Source: Phycisphaera sp. TMED9 (GTDB lineage Bacteria > Planctomycetota > Phycisphaerae > Phycisphaerales > SM1A02). Taken from it: a stretch of 32,572 bases of DNA. Position numbers and translations under genes: made by a program. The notes under the pieces were generated by a model. The model was not told the DNA's origin and ran no database searches. It was given only the letters and a program-made list of their open reading frames with translations. The stretch lies in contig NHBO02000005.1 in the NCBI GenBank assembly GCA_002167845.2, positions 1 through 32,572 of the forward strand, in the 5' to 3' direction. Numbering within the stretch: the first letter of the stretch is position 1; each line of letters begins with the position of its first letter. Positions 15,064 through 23,322 of this stretch are shown one piece after another.

Positions 15064-16529
15064 TCGCCCGCTCCTTCACGGCCGTATCCGCCGGTGGCAT
15101 CCTTGTTCAAGCGACGGCCCGCCTTGTCGATGTTGATCTGGCGGGAGCCGAGCTGCCACACGTTTCCGTCGATCCCGGTCTGCATCGCCTCTCGACGACG
15201 CCGCTCCGCGGACGCATCCCGACGTCTCGTCGTGATGTCCATCGAGCTCTTCATCCGAAGCGCCAAACCTCGGAGACCGGGAGGCGCGGAGATCATCTCC
15301 ACCTCGGGTCCCGCGAGCACATCTCGATACGCATCGAGCCAGAGCTGCCGGACGAGCTGCTGAGGATTCTCTTCATAGGCCGGCACCAGACTCGCAAGCC
15401 TTCGAGCATCGTTCCCGATACCTGCTTCGATCATCGATCGGAAGGCACGTGCTTCGGTCATCGTCTTCGCGGCCTCGCCACCGACATCGTCGGCCTCGAA
15501 CCTCGCTCCGATCCGCGTCAGCACCGCCTCCGCCTCGGTCTCGTTGCCACCGCTCAAGGCGGATTCATAGTCACCGATCAGGGAGATCAGATCCGCGAGG
15601 GCCGACGCACCGGCGGCGTCATCGAGAATGGTCGTGCTCTCACGACGAGCGACTTCCACCGCGATCTTGGCTCGCTCTCGAGCCCCCTGCACGCTCTGCA
15701 CTCCACGGCGAACCGCCAGAGGAGGAATGCGATCGGTCACGGAGACCCCGACGAGTCGGATTCCACTCTCCAACGAGTTCAACGCTTCCTGGGCCCGTCG
15801 CCGAATCTCCAGAATCGCCTCGTCGCCCTCGATGAACTGGGGCAGCGTCATGGTCGCCGCGGTATGAATCGCGGCCTGCTCGAGCACGAGTTTGACGACC
15901 TCATCCCCCTGCTCCGGCGTGAACCGGACGAGGAAGGAGACGGCATCGTCGATGGAATATTCACCGGTCATCCGACAGTGGGCGAGATCCCCGCCCTCCA
16001 GGATGAGGGTTCCGTCACCGAGTCCGACCGGACCGGGACGAAGGGGCGCACTGGTTCGAGCACTGGCCGTCGCTTCTTCGATGGTCAGCGAGCGCGAACC
16101 GAAATTGGGCCAGAAGGACTGCTCGACCGACACCGTTCTCTTGAGCGGAACCGTGATGATCTCACCTACCGGGTAGGGCCAGAAAGGCTGCAGGCCCGCC
16201 GAGATCTGAGCGTCCGCACCATCACCCTGTATCGCCCCGAAGAGCGTTCTGATGCCGGTGCGGTTCTCTCGGACCGTCTCGAAACCACTGAAGATGAAGA
16301 CCACGGCCAGCGCGAGAATCGCGAACTGGAGCACGCGGTAGCTGAGCCGCAGCGCCTCGGTCAGGCTCTGATTGGCGGGATCCATCGCATCGCGAAGATC
16401 GGCCTCGGAAGCGGCGCCGGCGACCACGGTGAACTCCGCGGACTTCTCGCGCCGCGGTGCCTCCTCGATCAAGCCGTCCTCTTCTTCGCGGACCGGCTCG
16501 AATGAATCAGGGGGAGTCTCTTCGCTCAC
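15060..16529 (-). CDS. SPFH/band-7 (HflK-like) membrane protein
   Basis: 489 residues. An acidic cytoplasmic N-terminus (1-65) precedes one TM (VLQFAILALAVVFIFSG, 67-83), then an SPFH-type region beginning FETVRENRTGIRTLFGAI. The middle contains the sort of turn seen in HflK (GEYSIDDAVSFLVRF), and a long helical part (about 280-400) suits SPFH oligomerisation. The C-terminus is basic and polar. HflK/HflC complexes form cage-like assemblies around FtsH; no ftsH is present here. GTG 16529 overlaps the HflC-like stop by 4 nt (GTGA). Divergent from classical HflK, so the assignment rests on the SPFH-like pattern plus the adjacent HflC-like gene. Confidence 0.78.
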   Translation of the reverse strand: MSEETPPDSFEPVREEEDGLIEEAPRREKSAEFTVVAGAASEADLRDAMDPANQSLTEALRLSYRVLQFAILALAVVFIFSGFETVRENRTGIRTLFGAIQGDGADAQISAGLQPFWPYPVGEIITVPLKRTVSVEQSFWPNFGSRSLTIEEATASARTSAPLRPGPVGLGDGTLILEGGDLAHCRMTGEYSIDDAVSFLVRFTPEQGDEVVKLVLEQAAIHTAATMTLPQFIEGDEAILEIRRRAQEALNSLESGIRLVGVSVTDRIPPLAVRRGVQSVQGARERAKIAVEVARRESTTILDDAAGASALADLISLIGDYESALSGGNETEAEAVLTRIGARFEADDVGGEAAKTMTEARAFRSMIEAGIGNDARRLASLVPAYEENPQQLVRQLWLDAYRDVLAGPEVEMISAPPGLRGLALRMKSSMDITTRRRDASAERRRREAMQTGIDGNVWQLGSRQINIDKAGRRLNKDATGGYGREGAGE

Positions 16530-17464
16530 TTTGAATCTCCCGATCCGGTCTCGACGTACTTCGATTCCGGCTGGGGAATGCCGTTCGGACCGGCACTCGA
16601 TTCCAGATCGATGAGATGGAACGGCGCCTTGGTCATGTCGGTGACGAAGGTCGTCGATCCCCGAAGTCCGACTCGAAGCGTGTCCAGCCAGGAAAGGAAG
16701 ATCGCGAGATCCGCATGGTCACGCATCTGCTCGTAGTACCGGGTCGCTTCCTGATTTCCCCTCGCTTCGATCACCGCCGCCCACTGCTCGGCGAAGTCGC
16801 GGATGATCTGCGCCTGAGCCTGAGCCCGCTGCTTGATGGTGCTGGCCTCGGAGTTGCCTCGGGCCTCTTCGAGATTCGCCAGGGTCTCCTGCACCGCCGA
16901 CATCCGGCGCATCACCGCCGTCGTGGTCTTCGGTGGGAAGGCGACTCGGCTGATTCCCACCGAGATGGGGACCACGCCACTCGTCGCGTTGGCCTGAACG
17001 TCCGCCAGGATCGCCTGTTCCGCCTCTGGAAGCTTGCTGTCCGCACCGATCAACTGGTCGAACTCATAGCCGCCGACCTGACCGAGCGAACCCTGCAGAA
17101 GCGTCTCGAGGTCACGCTGGGCTCCGGCCAGAGAGCCGTAACTGTTGTGGAATGATTGCGACTGCTCGTCATCCTCGCCGACCTTCCAGAGCATGAAGGC
17201 CTGCACCATGACCTGCTGACCATCTCGCGTCTGCACGGTCTTGATCGGCGACTTCACGAACTGCTGTCGGGTGTCCAGCTTGGCGACCGAATCGATGAAG
17301 AACGGAAGCTTGAAGTGGAGCCCCGGTTCACGAATGATGCCGGCCGGACGGCCGAGCCTCGTCTTGATCGCCACTTCATGGAAGTTCACCGTGAAGGTCG
17401 TGTTGAAGAGAATCAACACGAACACGAGAAGAAGGGCGATGACGGCGGTGATTGTCTTGCTCAT
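16526..17464 (-). CDS. HflC-like SPFH/band-7 protein
   Basis: 312 residues with HflC architecture: an N-terminal TM (ITAVIALLLVFVLILFNTTF, 5-24), then the band-7 opening TVNFHEVAIKTRLGRPAG and IIREPGLHFKLPFFIDSVAKLDTR, very close to classical HflC. The helical stretch EEARGNSEASTIKQRAQAQ followed by ARGNQEATRYYEQM is the EA-rich coiled-coil of the family. It is likely to sit at the inner membrane in a hetero-oligomer with the two neighbouring SPFH proteins. ATG 17464 follows the previous gene after 67 nt; no clear Shine-Dalgarno sequence is seen. Confidence 0.88.
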   Translation of the reverse strand: MSKTITAVIALLLVFVLILFNTTFTVNFHEVAIKTRLGRPAGIIREPGLHFKLPFFIDSVAKLDTRQQFVKSPIKTVQTRDGQQVMVQAFMLWKVGEDDEQSQSFHNSYGSLAGAQRDLETLLQGSLGQVGGYEFDQLIGADSKLPEAEQAILADVQANATSGVVPISVGISRVAFPPKTTTAVMRRMSAVQETLANLEEARGNSEASTIKQRAQAQAQIIRDFAEQWAAVIEARGNQEATRYYEQMRDHADLAIFLSWLDTLRVGLRGSTTFVTDMTKAPFHLIDLESSAGPNGIPQPESKYVETGSGDSK

Positions 17465-17531
17465 GGTTCAATTTGCTCGGACGCGGGTCGTTGAAAGGAA
17501 TCGGAGGGGCGGAGCTGGATTCGGATCTCCA

Positions 17532-19679
17532 TCAGCCGCCTGGCGCCGGATCCTCGAGATAGTCACGGAGGTTGAGCCCTCCATCTGGTTCCTGCATTTC
17601 GATTTCAAGATCCGTTCGACTCGGGTCGACGGCGAGGATGTACTTCGATCGCACCGACTGGAGCACCTCGCGGAGAATCTCCATCACCCGACGCTCCTCG
17701 TAGAGCTCGGGAGCGGCCTCATAGGCGCTGACCTGACCGAGCACCTCGGCGGCGTTGCGGCGGGCGTCCATGTGGATCTTCCAGCGGAGACTCCGGGCGC
17801 TGGCGATGAACGAGGCGATGAAGCCCTGGCTCTCTCGAACCATCCGCTCGGCTTCCACACGGGCCTCGATCGTGGCCTTCGCATCCGGCCCCTGCGTGCG
17901 TTCGATCTCGCGGTACCGCGTGATCAACGCCACGATTTCCTTGGCTCGCTCGGAATCACCGACCAGCCCCGCCAATGCCGCATTGGCCGTTCGGTCGGCT
18001 TCAATGAGGATCTTTCTGACGTTCTGCGTGTCGATCGCCAGTTCTTCGAACATCGAAACCGAATCGCCGGGAGGTCGAAGCGCGGGGATCGCGACCGAGA
18101 CGACGTCGACTCCGGTGTCGCCGGCATCGAATTCCTTCTGGATTCGCTGACGAAGTTCGGTCGGAAGGACCGAACCCTGCGGCGACAACACCTCTTCGAG
18201 CGGCAACTGCGAGAAGGTCTGAGTGACGACCCGCAAGGCGATTTCCTGAAGCGCCTGCTGACGCATGTTCAGGGAACTTCGCTTCAACTTCACGTCGTTG
18301 CTGAAGTTCAGGTACTCGACCAGCGCTCCGGGCTTCACTCGATATCGAAGGATCACATCCACATCGAGCAGCGCGAACTGATTCGTCACCACCTGAGCGG
18401 GCTCGTCGGATGCGGCGAACCCCGCCGCCTCGTCAAGGCGATCCTGTGCCACTTCCAGCTGGTCGACCGAACGGGTGACCTCCGCCGGAAGCGGATTCGC
18501 GGAAACGAGGAAGAGTTCGTTGATCGGTTCTTCGGCGGGATCCCAGAGATCCGTCACCTTCACCTCACGCGGCGTGCCGTTGAGGCTCAGTTCTCGAATC
18601 CTCGCCGAATCGACGATGGTGACGGTCTCCAGCGGCCAGGGCCACTTGAACATCGTCGAACCTTCGTACACCTCTCCGACGATCCGACCACCTCGAAGAC
18701 GAACCGCCTGTTGCCCAGGCTCGACGATCACCACGGTGCTGAGACCGACGAGCACCACGAAGGCGAACGCGACGAGCCAGGCGAAGCTCCGAAGGAGCAG
18801 CTGGTAACCCCATGAACTCGTGATATCGAAGCCGAACTGATAGTTCACGGCCTCGTTGATCGATCGGACGATCGAATCGGGCGCCGCGAAGAGGCTCAGA
18901 ATCCGCGAATCGAAGGCGGGCCGCGGGATTTCTCCGGGCCGACGAGGGCGGTAGAGGTTCAGGACGAAGTTGAGCACGATCTCCGCCGCCACCAGCAGCA
19001 TGTAGATCGCGAGCCCCCACGTGACGCCTTCCAGCACCGCGGGATTGTCGAAGAATCGGAATGCGATGCCGACCGCGACCGCCAGCAGCACCAACGCGTT
19101 GCCGACCATGTGGCCGGCACCTCCGCGGAGATTGCCCCAGGCCGAACGAGCCGCCATGCCGGCGACGAATCGAGAGAAGATGAATGCGAAGAGGGCCAGA
19201 GCCAGCGTGATGGCCAACTGCCATCCGAGATGATCGCCCACCTGGAACGGCACCACGTTCAACTCGGGATCGTTCTGCCATTCGAACCAGGCCAGCGTCC
19301 GCCAACCAAAGAAGACCAGCAGACCGGCGACCAGAAGACTGGCGACCGGCATGAGCCAGGTATGCATGAGCCGAAGCCGCCGAGCGGCGATGTCGGTCTC
19401 ACCTTCCTCGAAGATCCCCGCGGCTTCTTCGCCCCGCTCGGCCGCGAGGTCATCGCGTTCGAGCGCTTCGAGACGTTCGAGCCGGTGCTGATGGAACACC
19501 ACGATGAGCGCGATCCATACCAGGGTCCCCACCAGGATCGGCTCACTCGCCACCTGGAACGCGGAGTCCTTGAAGATGAACCCGTACACCAGCATGATCA
19601 GGCCGATGGCGGCCTGGAGCAGGAATCCCATGCCGGCGACGCGAGTGGCCTGCTGATAGGCGAGATGGTCGGTTCTCAT
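17532..19679 (-). CDS. SPFH (HflK-like) protein fused to an N-terminal multi-TM domain
   Basis: 715 residues from ATG 19679. The first 310 residues hold about seven TM segments (near 16-34, 46-62, 108-126, 155-172, 190-208, 220-242, 297-317). A charged loop (64-104) and the PRRPGEIPRP linker lie between them. The last TM leads straight into an HflK-type band-7 region (VVIVEPGQQAVRLRGG, FKWPWPLETVTIVDS), with the usual LDVDVILRYRV strand, a C-terminal helical domain and an acidic end (DYLEDPAPGG). HflK proteins normally have one TM, so the polytopic part is extra. The open frame continues far upstream, but that part is Asp/Arg/Gln-rich and antiparallel to the permease gene at 20016-21053, so I start at 19679. 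First well-supported gene of the minus-strand operon. Confidence 0.87.
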   Translation of the reverse strand: MRTDHLAYQQATRVAGMGFLLQAAIGLIMLVYGFIFKDSAFQVASEPILVGTLVWIALIVVFHQHRLERLEALERDDLAAERGEEAAGIFEEGETDIAARRLRLMHTWLMPVASLLVAGLLVFFGWRTLAWFEWQNDPELNVVPFQVGDHLGWQLAITLALALFAFIFSRFVAGMAARSAWGNLRGGAGHMVGNALVLLAVAVGIAFRFFDNPAVLEGVTWGLAIYMLLVAAEIVLNFVLNLYRPRRPGEIPRPAFDSRILSLFAAPDSIVRSINEAVNYQFGFDITSSWGYQLLLRSFAWLVAFAFVVLVGLSTVVIVEPGQQAVRLRGGRIVGEVYEGSTMFKWPWPLETVTIVDSARIRELSLNGTPREVKVTDLWDPAEEPINELFLVSANPLPAEVTRSVDQLEVAQDRLDEAAGFAASDEPAQVVTNQFALLDVDVILRYRVKPGALVEYLNFSNDVKLKRSSLNMRQQALQEIALRVVTQTFSQLPLEEVLSPQGSVLPTELRQRIQKEFDAGDTGVDVVSVAIPALRPPGDSVSMFEELAIDTQNVRKILIEADRTANAALAGLVGDSERAKEIVALITRYREIERTQGPDAKATIEARVEAERMVRESQGFIASFIASARSLRWKIHMDARRNAAEVLGQVSAYEAAPELYEERRVMEILREVLQSVRSKYILAVDPSRTDLEIEMQEPDGGLNLRDYLEDPAPGG

Positions 19680-19888
19680 GAGCCTCGATCCGATGAGATC
19701 GCTGAAAGATCGCAAGTGAGTACGGTCGATGTTCGCATCGACGGTCGAAACAGGCACCGGAACACGAAGTGTGTCCTGGCATTCCCCGCGGGAAACACCC
19801 GGACGGTTCCGGTCAGGCCGATCCCCCGAACCTCGGCTCGTCCCGAGGGTACGATGCCGAGGTCGACGAGTTCGGCCCAGCTGGTCAT
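19676..19888 (-). CDS. Possible small protein upstream of the SPFH operon (70 residues)
   Basis: An open frame starts at ATG 19888, preceded by GAGGGGG at a suitable distance, and ends in a TGA sharing ATGA with the SPFH-fusion start. That coupling is the style of this operon. The peptide begins MTSWAELVDLGIVPSG and has no TM, signal or recognised motif. G/C-ending codons are common in the first half and less so in the second. Against it: the AT-rich spot at its start is also the best promoter island in the divergent region, so this could instead be a 5' leader. No family recognised. Confidence 0.3.
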   Translation of the reverse strand: MTSWAELVDLGIVPSGRAEVRGIGLTGTVRVFPAGNARTHFVFRCLFRPSMRTSTVLTCDLSAISSDRGS

Positions 19889-19895
19889 AATCATA
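19863..19895. promoter_or_regulatory. AT-rich island with candidate divergent promoters
   Basis: On the plus strand TCGACG (19863-19868), a 17-nt spacer and CATAAT (19886-19891, 5/6 to -10) could drive the permease at 20016, giving a leader of about 120 nt. On the minus strand TATGAT (19895-19890) could be a -10 for the SPFH operon, but without a good -35. This is the only AT-rich spot between the divergent genes; the rest of 19680-20015 shows only the possible small ORF and one palindrome. Confidence 0.28.
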
Positions 19896-19917
19896 CCCCC
19901 TCGTGCGGAATCCATCC

Positions 19918-19935
19918 TGACCGACCGATCGGTCA
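19918..19935. promoter_or_regulatory. Palindrome TGACCGA-N4-TCGGTCA, candidate operator
   Basis: Perfect 7-bp arms with the spacer CCGA; the inner GACCGATCGGTC is itself a 12-bp palindrome. It lies about 23 bp from the AT-rich promoter island between the divergent transporter genes, where a dimeric repressor (for example TetR-like) could bind. No regulator gene is nearby. Confidence 0.3.
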
Positions 19936-20015
19936 TCAATCCCCCCGCGTCTCCCCTTCCTCGCCCCGGATCGGCCCCCCGGCCTCGATCCCCCTGAACG
20001 GATCCACCTGCACCC

Positions 20016-21053
20016 ATGGCCGTCTTCGAACAGCTTCTGGCCATCACTCGGAACACCTTCTTCGAGAGCATCCGACAGCCGGTGCTCCTGGTCGTTCTGA
20101 TCGTCTCGACGATCCTCGTGGTCCTGAGCAACCCTTTCAGCGCCTATACGCTCCAGGATGACCAGCGGATGTACGTGGACATCGGCCTGTCCACCATCTT
20201 CATGGGCGGTGCGATCCTCTCGGCGTTCGTGGCCTCCAACGTGCTGACCCGCGAAATCGACAATCGAACGGTGCTCACCGTCGTCTCGAAGCCGGTCTCC
20301 CGACCGGTCTTCGTGATCGGCAAGTATCTCGGCGTGGCCGCCGCACAGTTGCTGGTGATGATCTTTCTCGCCCTGGTCTTCATGCTGGTGGAGATCCACG
20401 GCGTCCAGCAGACGGTGACGACCCCCTATCACCTGCCGGTGATCACCCTCGGATTCGGCGCCATGATCCTCGCGGTCGCGGGCGGCGTCTGGTGCAACTT
20501 CTTCTACGGCTACGTGTTCTCGAGCACCTTCATCTCGATCGGGACGCCTCTCCTGGTCATCGCGTACGGATTGTGCCTCCTGCTCGGAGCCGACTTCACA
20601 CCCGTCCCGATCAGCGAGCAGTTCGAAGGCAACCTCTGGATCGCGATCGCGGTGCTGTTCCTCGGTGAAATGGTGCTGACCGCCATCGCCCTCGCTGCGA
20701 GCACGCGACTGGGCCAGGTCCTCACGCTCGTGACGACGATCGGTTTCTTCATTCTCGGCCTGCTCTCCGACTGGCTCATCGCCCGTCGGATCGCTCGTCT
20801 GGATGAGATTTCGGCGGCCCTGCTCAAGGCGGGCGGCGAAATCGGACTCGACATCCAATCACAGTACTGGGCGCTCAAGACCGCCTACGCGATCGTTCCG
20901 AACTTCCAGGTCTTCTGGCTGGCGGACGCGATCACCCAGGATGCCTCGATCCCGCTGGGATACCTGGCCTGGACCATTCCCTACGGCTTGACGCTGGTCC
21001 TCGTGGCCCTTGCCGTCGCGATCGTGTTGTTCCAGCGTCGCGAGGTGGGATGA
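20016..21053 (+). CDS. ABC-2-type permease (NosY-like), divergent from the SPFH-ABC operon
   Basis: 345 residues with about six TM segments: 22-38, 58-76, 104-125, 140-165, 172-190 and 210-250, plus a final one (YGLTLVLVALAVAIVLFQ) before a short RREVG tail. The N-terminal block LLAITRNTFFESIRQPV and residues 78-106 (TREIDNRTVLTVVSKPVSR, then GKYLG) are the ABC-2 exporter signature. They align with residues 225-328 of the permease at 11693-13816, so the two are paralogues. No ATPase gene lies beside it on the same strand; the ATPase at 13813-15063 is the nearest candidate partner. ATG 20016; the final TGA is 22 bp from the convergent gene's stop. Confidence 0.85.
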   Translation: MAVFEQLLAITRNTFFESIRQPVLLVVLIVSTILVVLSNPFSAYTLQDDQRMYVDIGLSTIFMGGAILSAFVASNVLTREIDNRTVLTVVSKPVSRPVFVIGKYLGVAAAQLLVMIFLALVFMLVEIHGVQQTVTTPYHLPVITLGFGAMILAVAGGVWCNFFYGYVFSSTFISIGTPLLVIAYGLCLLLGADFTPVPISEQFEGNLWIAIAVLFLGEMVLTAIALAASTRLGQVLTLVTTIGFFILGLLSDWLIARRIARLDEISAALLKAGGEIGLDIQSQYWALKTAYAIVPNFQVFWLADAITQDASIPLGYLAWTIPYGLTLVLVALAVAIVLFQRREVG

Positions 21054-21077
21054 TCCCGGCGGGCTCGCCCCCGGATC
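21052..21077. terminator. Hairpin between convergent genes
   Basis: GATCC (21052-21056) pairs with GGATC (21073-21077), with an inner GGCG/CGCC stem and a small asymmetric internal loop. It covers the plus-strand stop and touches the minus-strand stop. No T-run follows on either strand, so it is only a possible bidirectional terminator. Confidence 0.3.
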
Positions 21078-21705
21078 AATCCTCCCACGCCTCGGCATCC
21101 TCGAGCCGGGTTCGGCTCGTGATGAGAAAGCCGACGATGACCGGATAGATGAGCGGCAGCAGGCCGAACAACGGGAGCATCATCTTGCTCTGTGACCGCA
21201 TCTCCTCAGCGGTCTGGGTGGGAACGGCCATGCCCCCGCCGCGTTCCTTGACCAGTTTCTGCGTCGCCTTCTGGATCTCCATCTGCATCTGGACGTTGGG
21301 TTCGATCGCCATGAAACCCAGTCCGAGTCCGACGATCGTCAGCACGACGGTGATCGCGACCCAGGCCTTGAGAACCTTCAACGCACTTCGCCGCCGGCGA
21401 AGCAGCGAGACACCACCGGCGAACAGGACGATCGCCATGATCATCCCGATGCCCCCGGACCCGACGGTCGTCCAAAGAAGCCAGGGCGCCATTTGAAAGC
21501 CGGCGATGTCCAGGCCGCTCAACGTCAGGAAGTACGGCGTCATGAACGGAGACGCAGCGCCGCACCCGTTGGCGAGGAACGCGAAGCCTGCATAGACCAT
21601 CGAAAGCACGCCGAGAACCGTCGGCCACCGCACCGCTTTCGCCTCGAGATCATCCGGAGGAAGAATCGAAGGCGCCGAACCGTCCTGAGCATCGTTGGTA
21701 TTCAT
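21076..21705 (-). CDS. Four-TM membrane protein of unknown function
   Basis: 209 residues from ATG 21705 (a longer frame exists but reads as Arg/Pro-rich noise). A polar N-terminus (NTNDAQDGSAPSILPPDDLE) is followed by TM segments near 30-50 (VLGVLSMVYAGFAFLANGCG), 70-95, 107-128 and 178-198 (LFGLLPLIYPVIVGFLITS). A charged helical loop between TM3 and TM4 contains KERGGGMAVPTQTAEEM. The protein resembles the many small DUF-type membrane proteins of planctomycetes, but I recognise no family. Convergent with the ABC permease and separated from the next minus-strand gene by a terminator, so it is probably transcribed alone. Function not assigned. Confidence 0.7.
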   Translation of the reverse strand: MNTNDAQDGSAPSILPPDDLEAKAVRWPTVLGVLSMVYAGFAFLANGCGAASPFMTPYFLTLSGLDIAGFQMAPWLLWTTVGSGGIGMIMAIVLFAGGVSLLRRRRSALKVLKAWVAITVVLTIVGLGLGFMAIEPNVQMQMEIQKATQKLVKERGGGMAVPTQTAEEMRSQSKMMLPLFGLLPLIYPVIVGFLITSRTRLEDAEAWED

Positions 21706-21794
21706 GCCCGAATGGTACCGCCGCCGATCGGGAGCCGACCCATCCGGCGTCGCCCCTTGGGGACGAGACCCCGGAGGCCACCGGCCGACGAAGG

Positions 21795-21830
21795 CGCAAA
21801 GAAGGGGCTCCGAATCGAATCGGAGCCCCT
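21795..21830 (-). terminator. Rho-independent terminator after the ClpP-fold protein gene
   Basis: A perfect 11-bp stem AGGGGCTCCGA/TCGGAGCCCCT (21803-21813 with 21820-21830) around a 6-nt loop. On the minus strand it is followed by TCTTTGCG, a short T-rich stretch, about 80 nt past the stop of the gene at 21909-23225. Confidence 0.65.
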
Positions 21831-21908
21831 GAAAGACGTGGCATCGTTCTTCTTCGACGCTCATCCTCGGGCGGAAAGCCCGTTCGCCGAGCCTCTCGAA
21901 GAAACCGC

Positions 21909-23225
21909 TCAGTTGCGCTGGCGAGCCCGCTGTCGCCGGAGCTCCTCGATCTGACGTCGGATCGGATCCGGATCGGGCGGAAGACCCATTTCGTAGACCA
22001 GCACCGGGTAGCACCGGTTGTACCAACCGAGAAGTTCCTTCAGCAGGGTGATGGCCTTCTCGGGATTTCTCTGGAGCTCGGCATTGAGCCGGGGGATGCG
22101 TTCACGACACTGCTTGACGTTTCGCTGCCATCGCTCGTGAATCTTGCGGCCGGAGTCGTTCACTTCATGCCATTCCGGAAGGTCCAGGAGAACCGCAAGC
22201 TCGTCGGTGGTGTTGGCGACGCCGTCCGCGTACCCGCAATCGATCGCGTTGTCGACGTTGAGCGTGAGAACGTTCTTGTCGTCGGAGATGTCGAACTCGC
22301 CCTGCATGTCGGGGTAGATCGTGACCTTCCCGGTCTCCGAATCCTTGTCGTAACTGGCCATCGCGGTTCGGGTCACCATGCAGCGGGCGATGATCGGATC
22401 TCGACCGCCGATCTCGGCCACTTCGCTGAACTTCTCAAGCCATGCGTCGAGCTCGGCACCGGAAATCGCGGTCTGCCCCGCGTACATCACCGCGGAACCC
22501 ATCGCACCGACCTGCATGAAGTAGATCTCGTCACAGTGAAGCGAGGTGAAGGCCGCGGCGGAGATCGCTTCCTTGATCCAGGCCACGACGCGGTGCCGCT
22601 GCTTCACATCCTTCAACGTCTCGTGGATCTTGTCGCCTTCGATCACCAGGCCGCCCGGCGAGTTGATCTGAAGCACGATGATCTGACCGGGACCGTACTT
22701 GTCGGCCTCCTCGATGATCGCCTTGATCTCGTCGTGGCGAGCCTCGATGCCGACCGGACCTTCCCACGGCATGAAGAAGACGCCCGGCTTGGAGGACTTG
22801 AGGAAACCGTCCTCTCCAGTGGTCGTGATGGCGGGCTTCGATGTCTTGCCGTCCGATCCAGATCGATCCGCATCGGTGGTCTTGGCGGCGGGAGTCCCGG
22901 CCGACGCTGATGCGTTGCCGTCGCCCGAGGCCTTCATGCTCACGATGTCTGGTGCGAAGATTCCCTTGGTCGCCTCGCGTCCGGCGATCTGGCCGCGGAT
23001 GAAGACGATCTGAAATCCGGGTTTTCCATCGATCTTCTTGATCACGCCGGTCATCGACTGCTCGATGCCCTGCTCGTTGAACACGACGTCGACGAGTGCG
23101 CCATCGTCTCCGCGCCAACTCGAGCCGTTGGAGAAGGCCAACTCGTACTGGTCGGCCGACGCAGTGTGTCCTCCGACCAGAAGGCCGATGAGGAGCGCGA
23201 GGATCGTGGCGATTCGAATCTGCAT
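21909..23225 (-). CDS. Secreted ClpP-fold (NfeD/SppA-like) protein
   Basis: 438 residues. Signal peptide 1-24 (IATILALLIGLLVGGHTASA), then a small beta domain (26-95) and a Ser/Thr/Ala-rich linker (100-145). A ClpP-like protease domain follows: QIIVLQINSPGGLVIEGDKI (181-200) with the oxyanion-loop SPGG, then KEAISAAAFTSLHCDEIYF with candidate nucleophile Ser222, and VGAMGSAVMYAG. These match the NfeD/SppA N-terminal protease region. The Lys of the Ser-Lys dyad cannot be placed with certainty (Lys265 is near). The C-terminal 100 residues are helical and charged, ending RRQRARQRN. There is no NfeD TM/OB-fold part, so it is a soluble, exported form. It follows the gene at 23323 after 97 nt. Confidence 0.8.
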   Translation of the reverse strand: MQIRIATILALLIGLLVGGHTASADQYELAFSNGSSWRGDDGALVDVVFNEQGIEQSMTGVIKKIDGKPGFQIVFIRGQIAGREATKGIFAPDIVSMKASGDGNASASAGTPAAKTTDADRSGSDGKTSKPAITTTGEDGFLKSSKPGVFFMPWEGPVGIEARHDEIKAIIEEADKYGPGQIIVLQINSPGGLVIEGDKIHETLKDVKQRHRVVAWIKEAISAAAFTSLHCDEIYFMQVGAMGSAVMYAGQTAISGAELDAWLEKFSEVAEIGGRDPIIARCMVTRTAMASYDKDSETGKVTIYPDMQGEFDISDDKNVLTLNVDNAIDCGYADGVANTTDELAVLLDLPEWHEVNDSGRKIHERWQRNVKQCRERIPRLNAELQRNPEKAITLLKELLGWYNRCYPVLVYEMGLPPDPDPIRRQIEELRRQRARQRN

Positions 23226-23322
23226 GAGTGCTGTTTCTCAGTCAAAGGTCATTGAAGACCGGAATGAAATCAATACGTGTGACGCCCCGCGGGCGGGCCG
23301 AAGGAGGGTGCCGTGCCGAGGT

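Noticed and set aside
19680-20858. Upstream extension of the SPFH-fusion frame to a 1108-residue protein
   Set aside because: The extension is Asp/Arg/His/Glu-rich noise antiparallel to the ABC permease at 20016-21053; ATG 19679 starts directly before the first TM segment.
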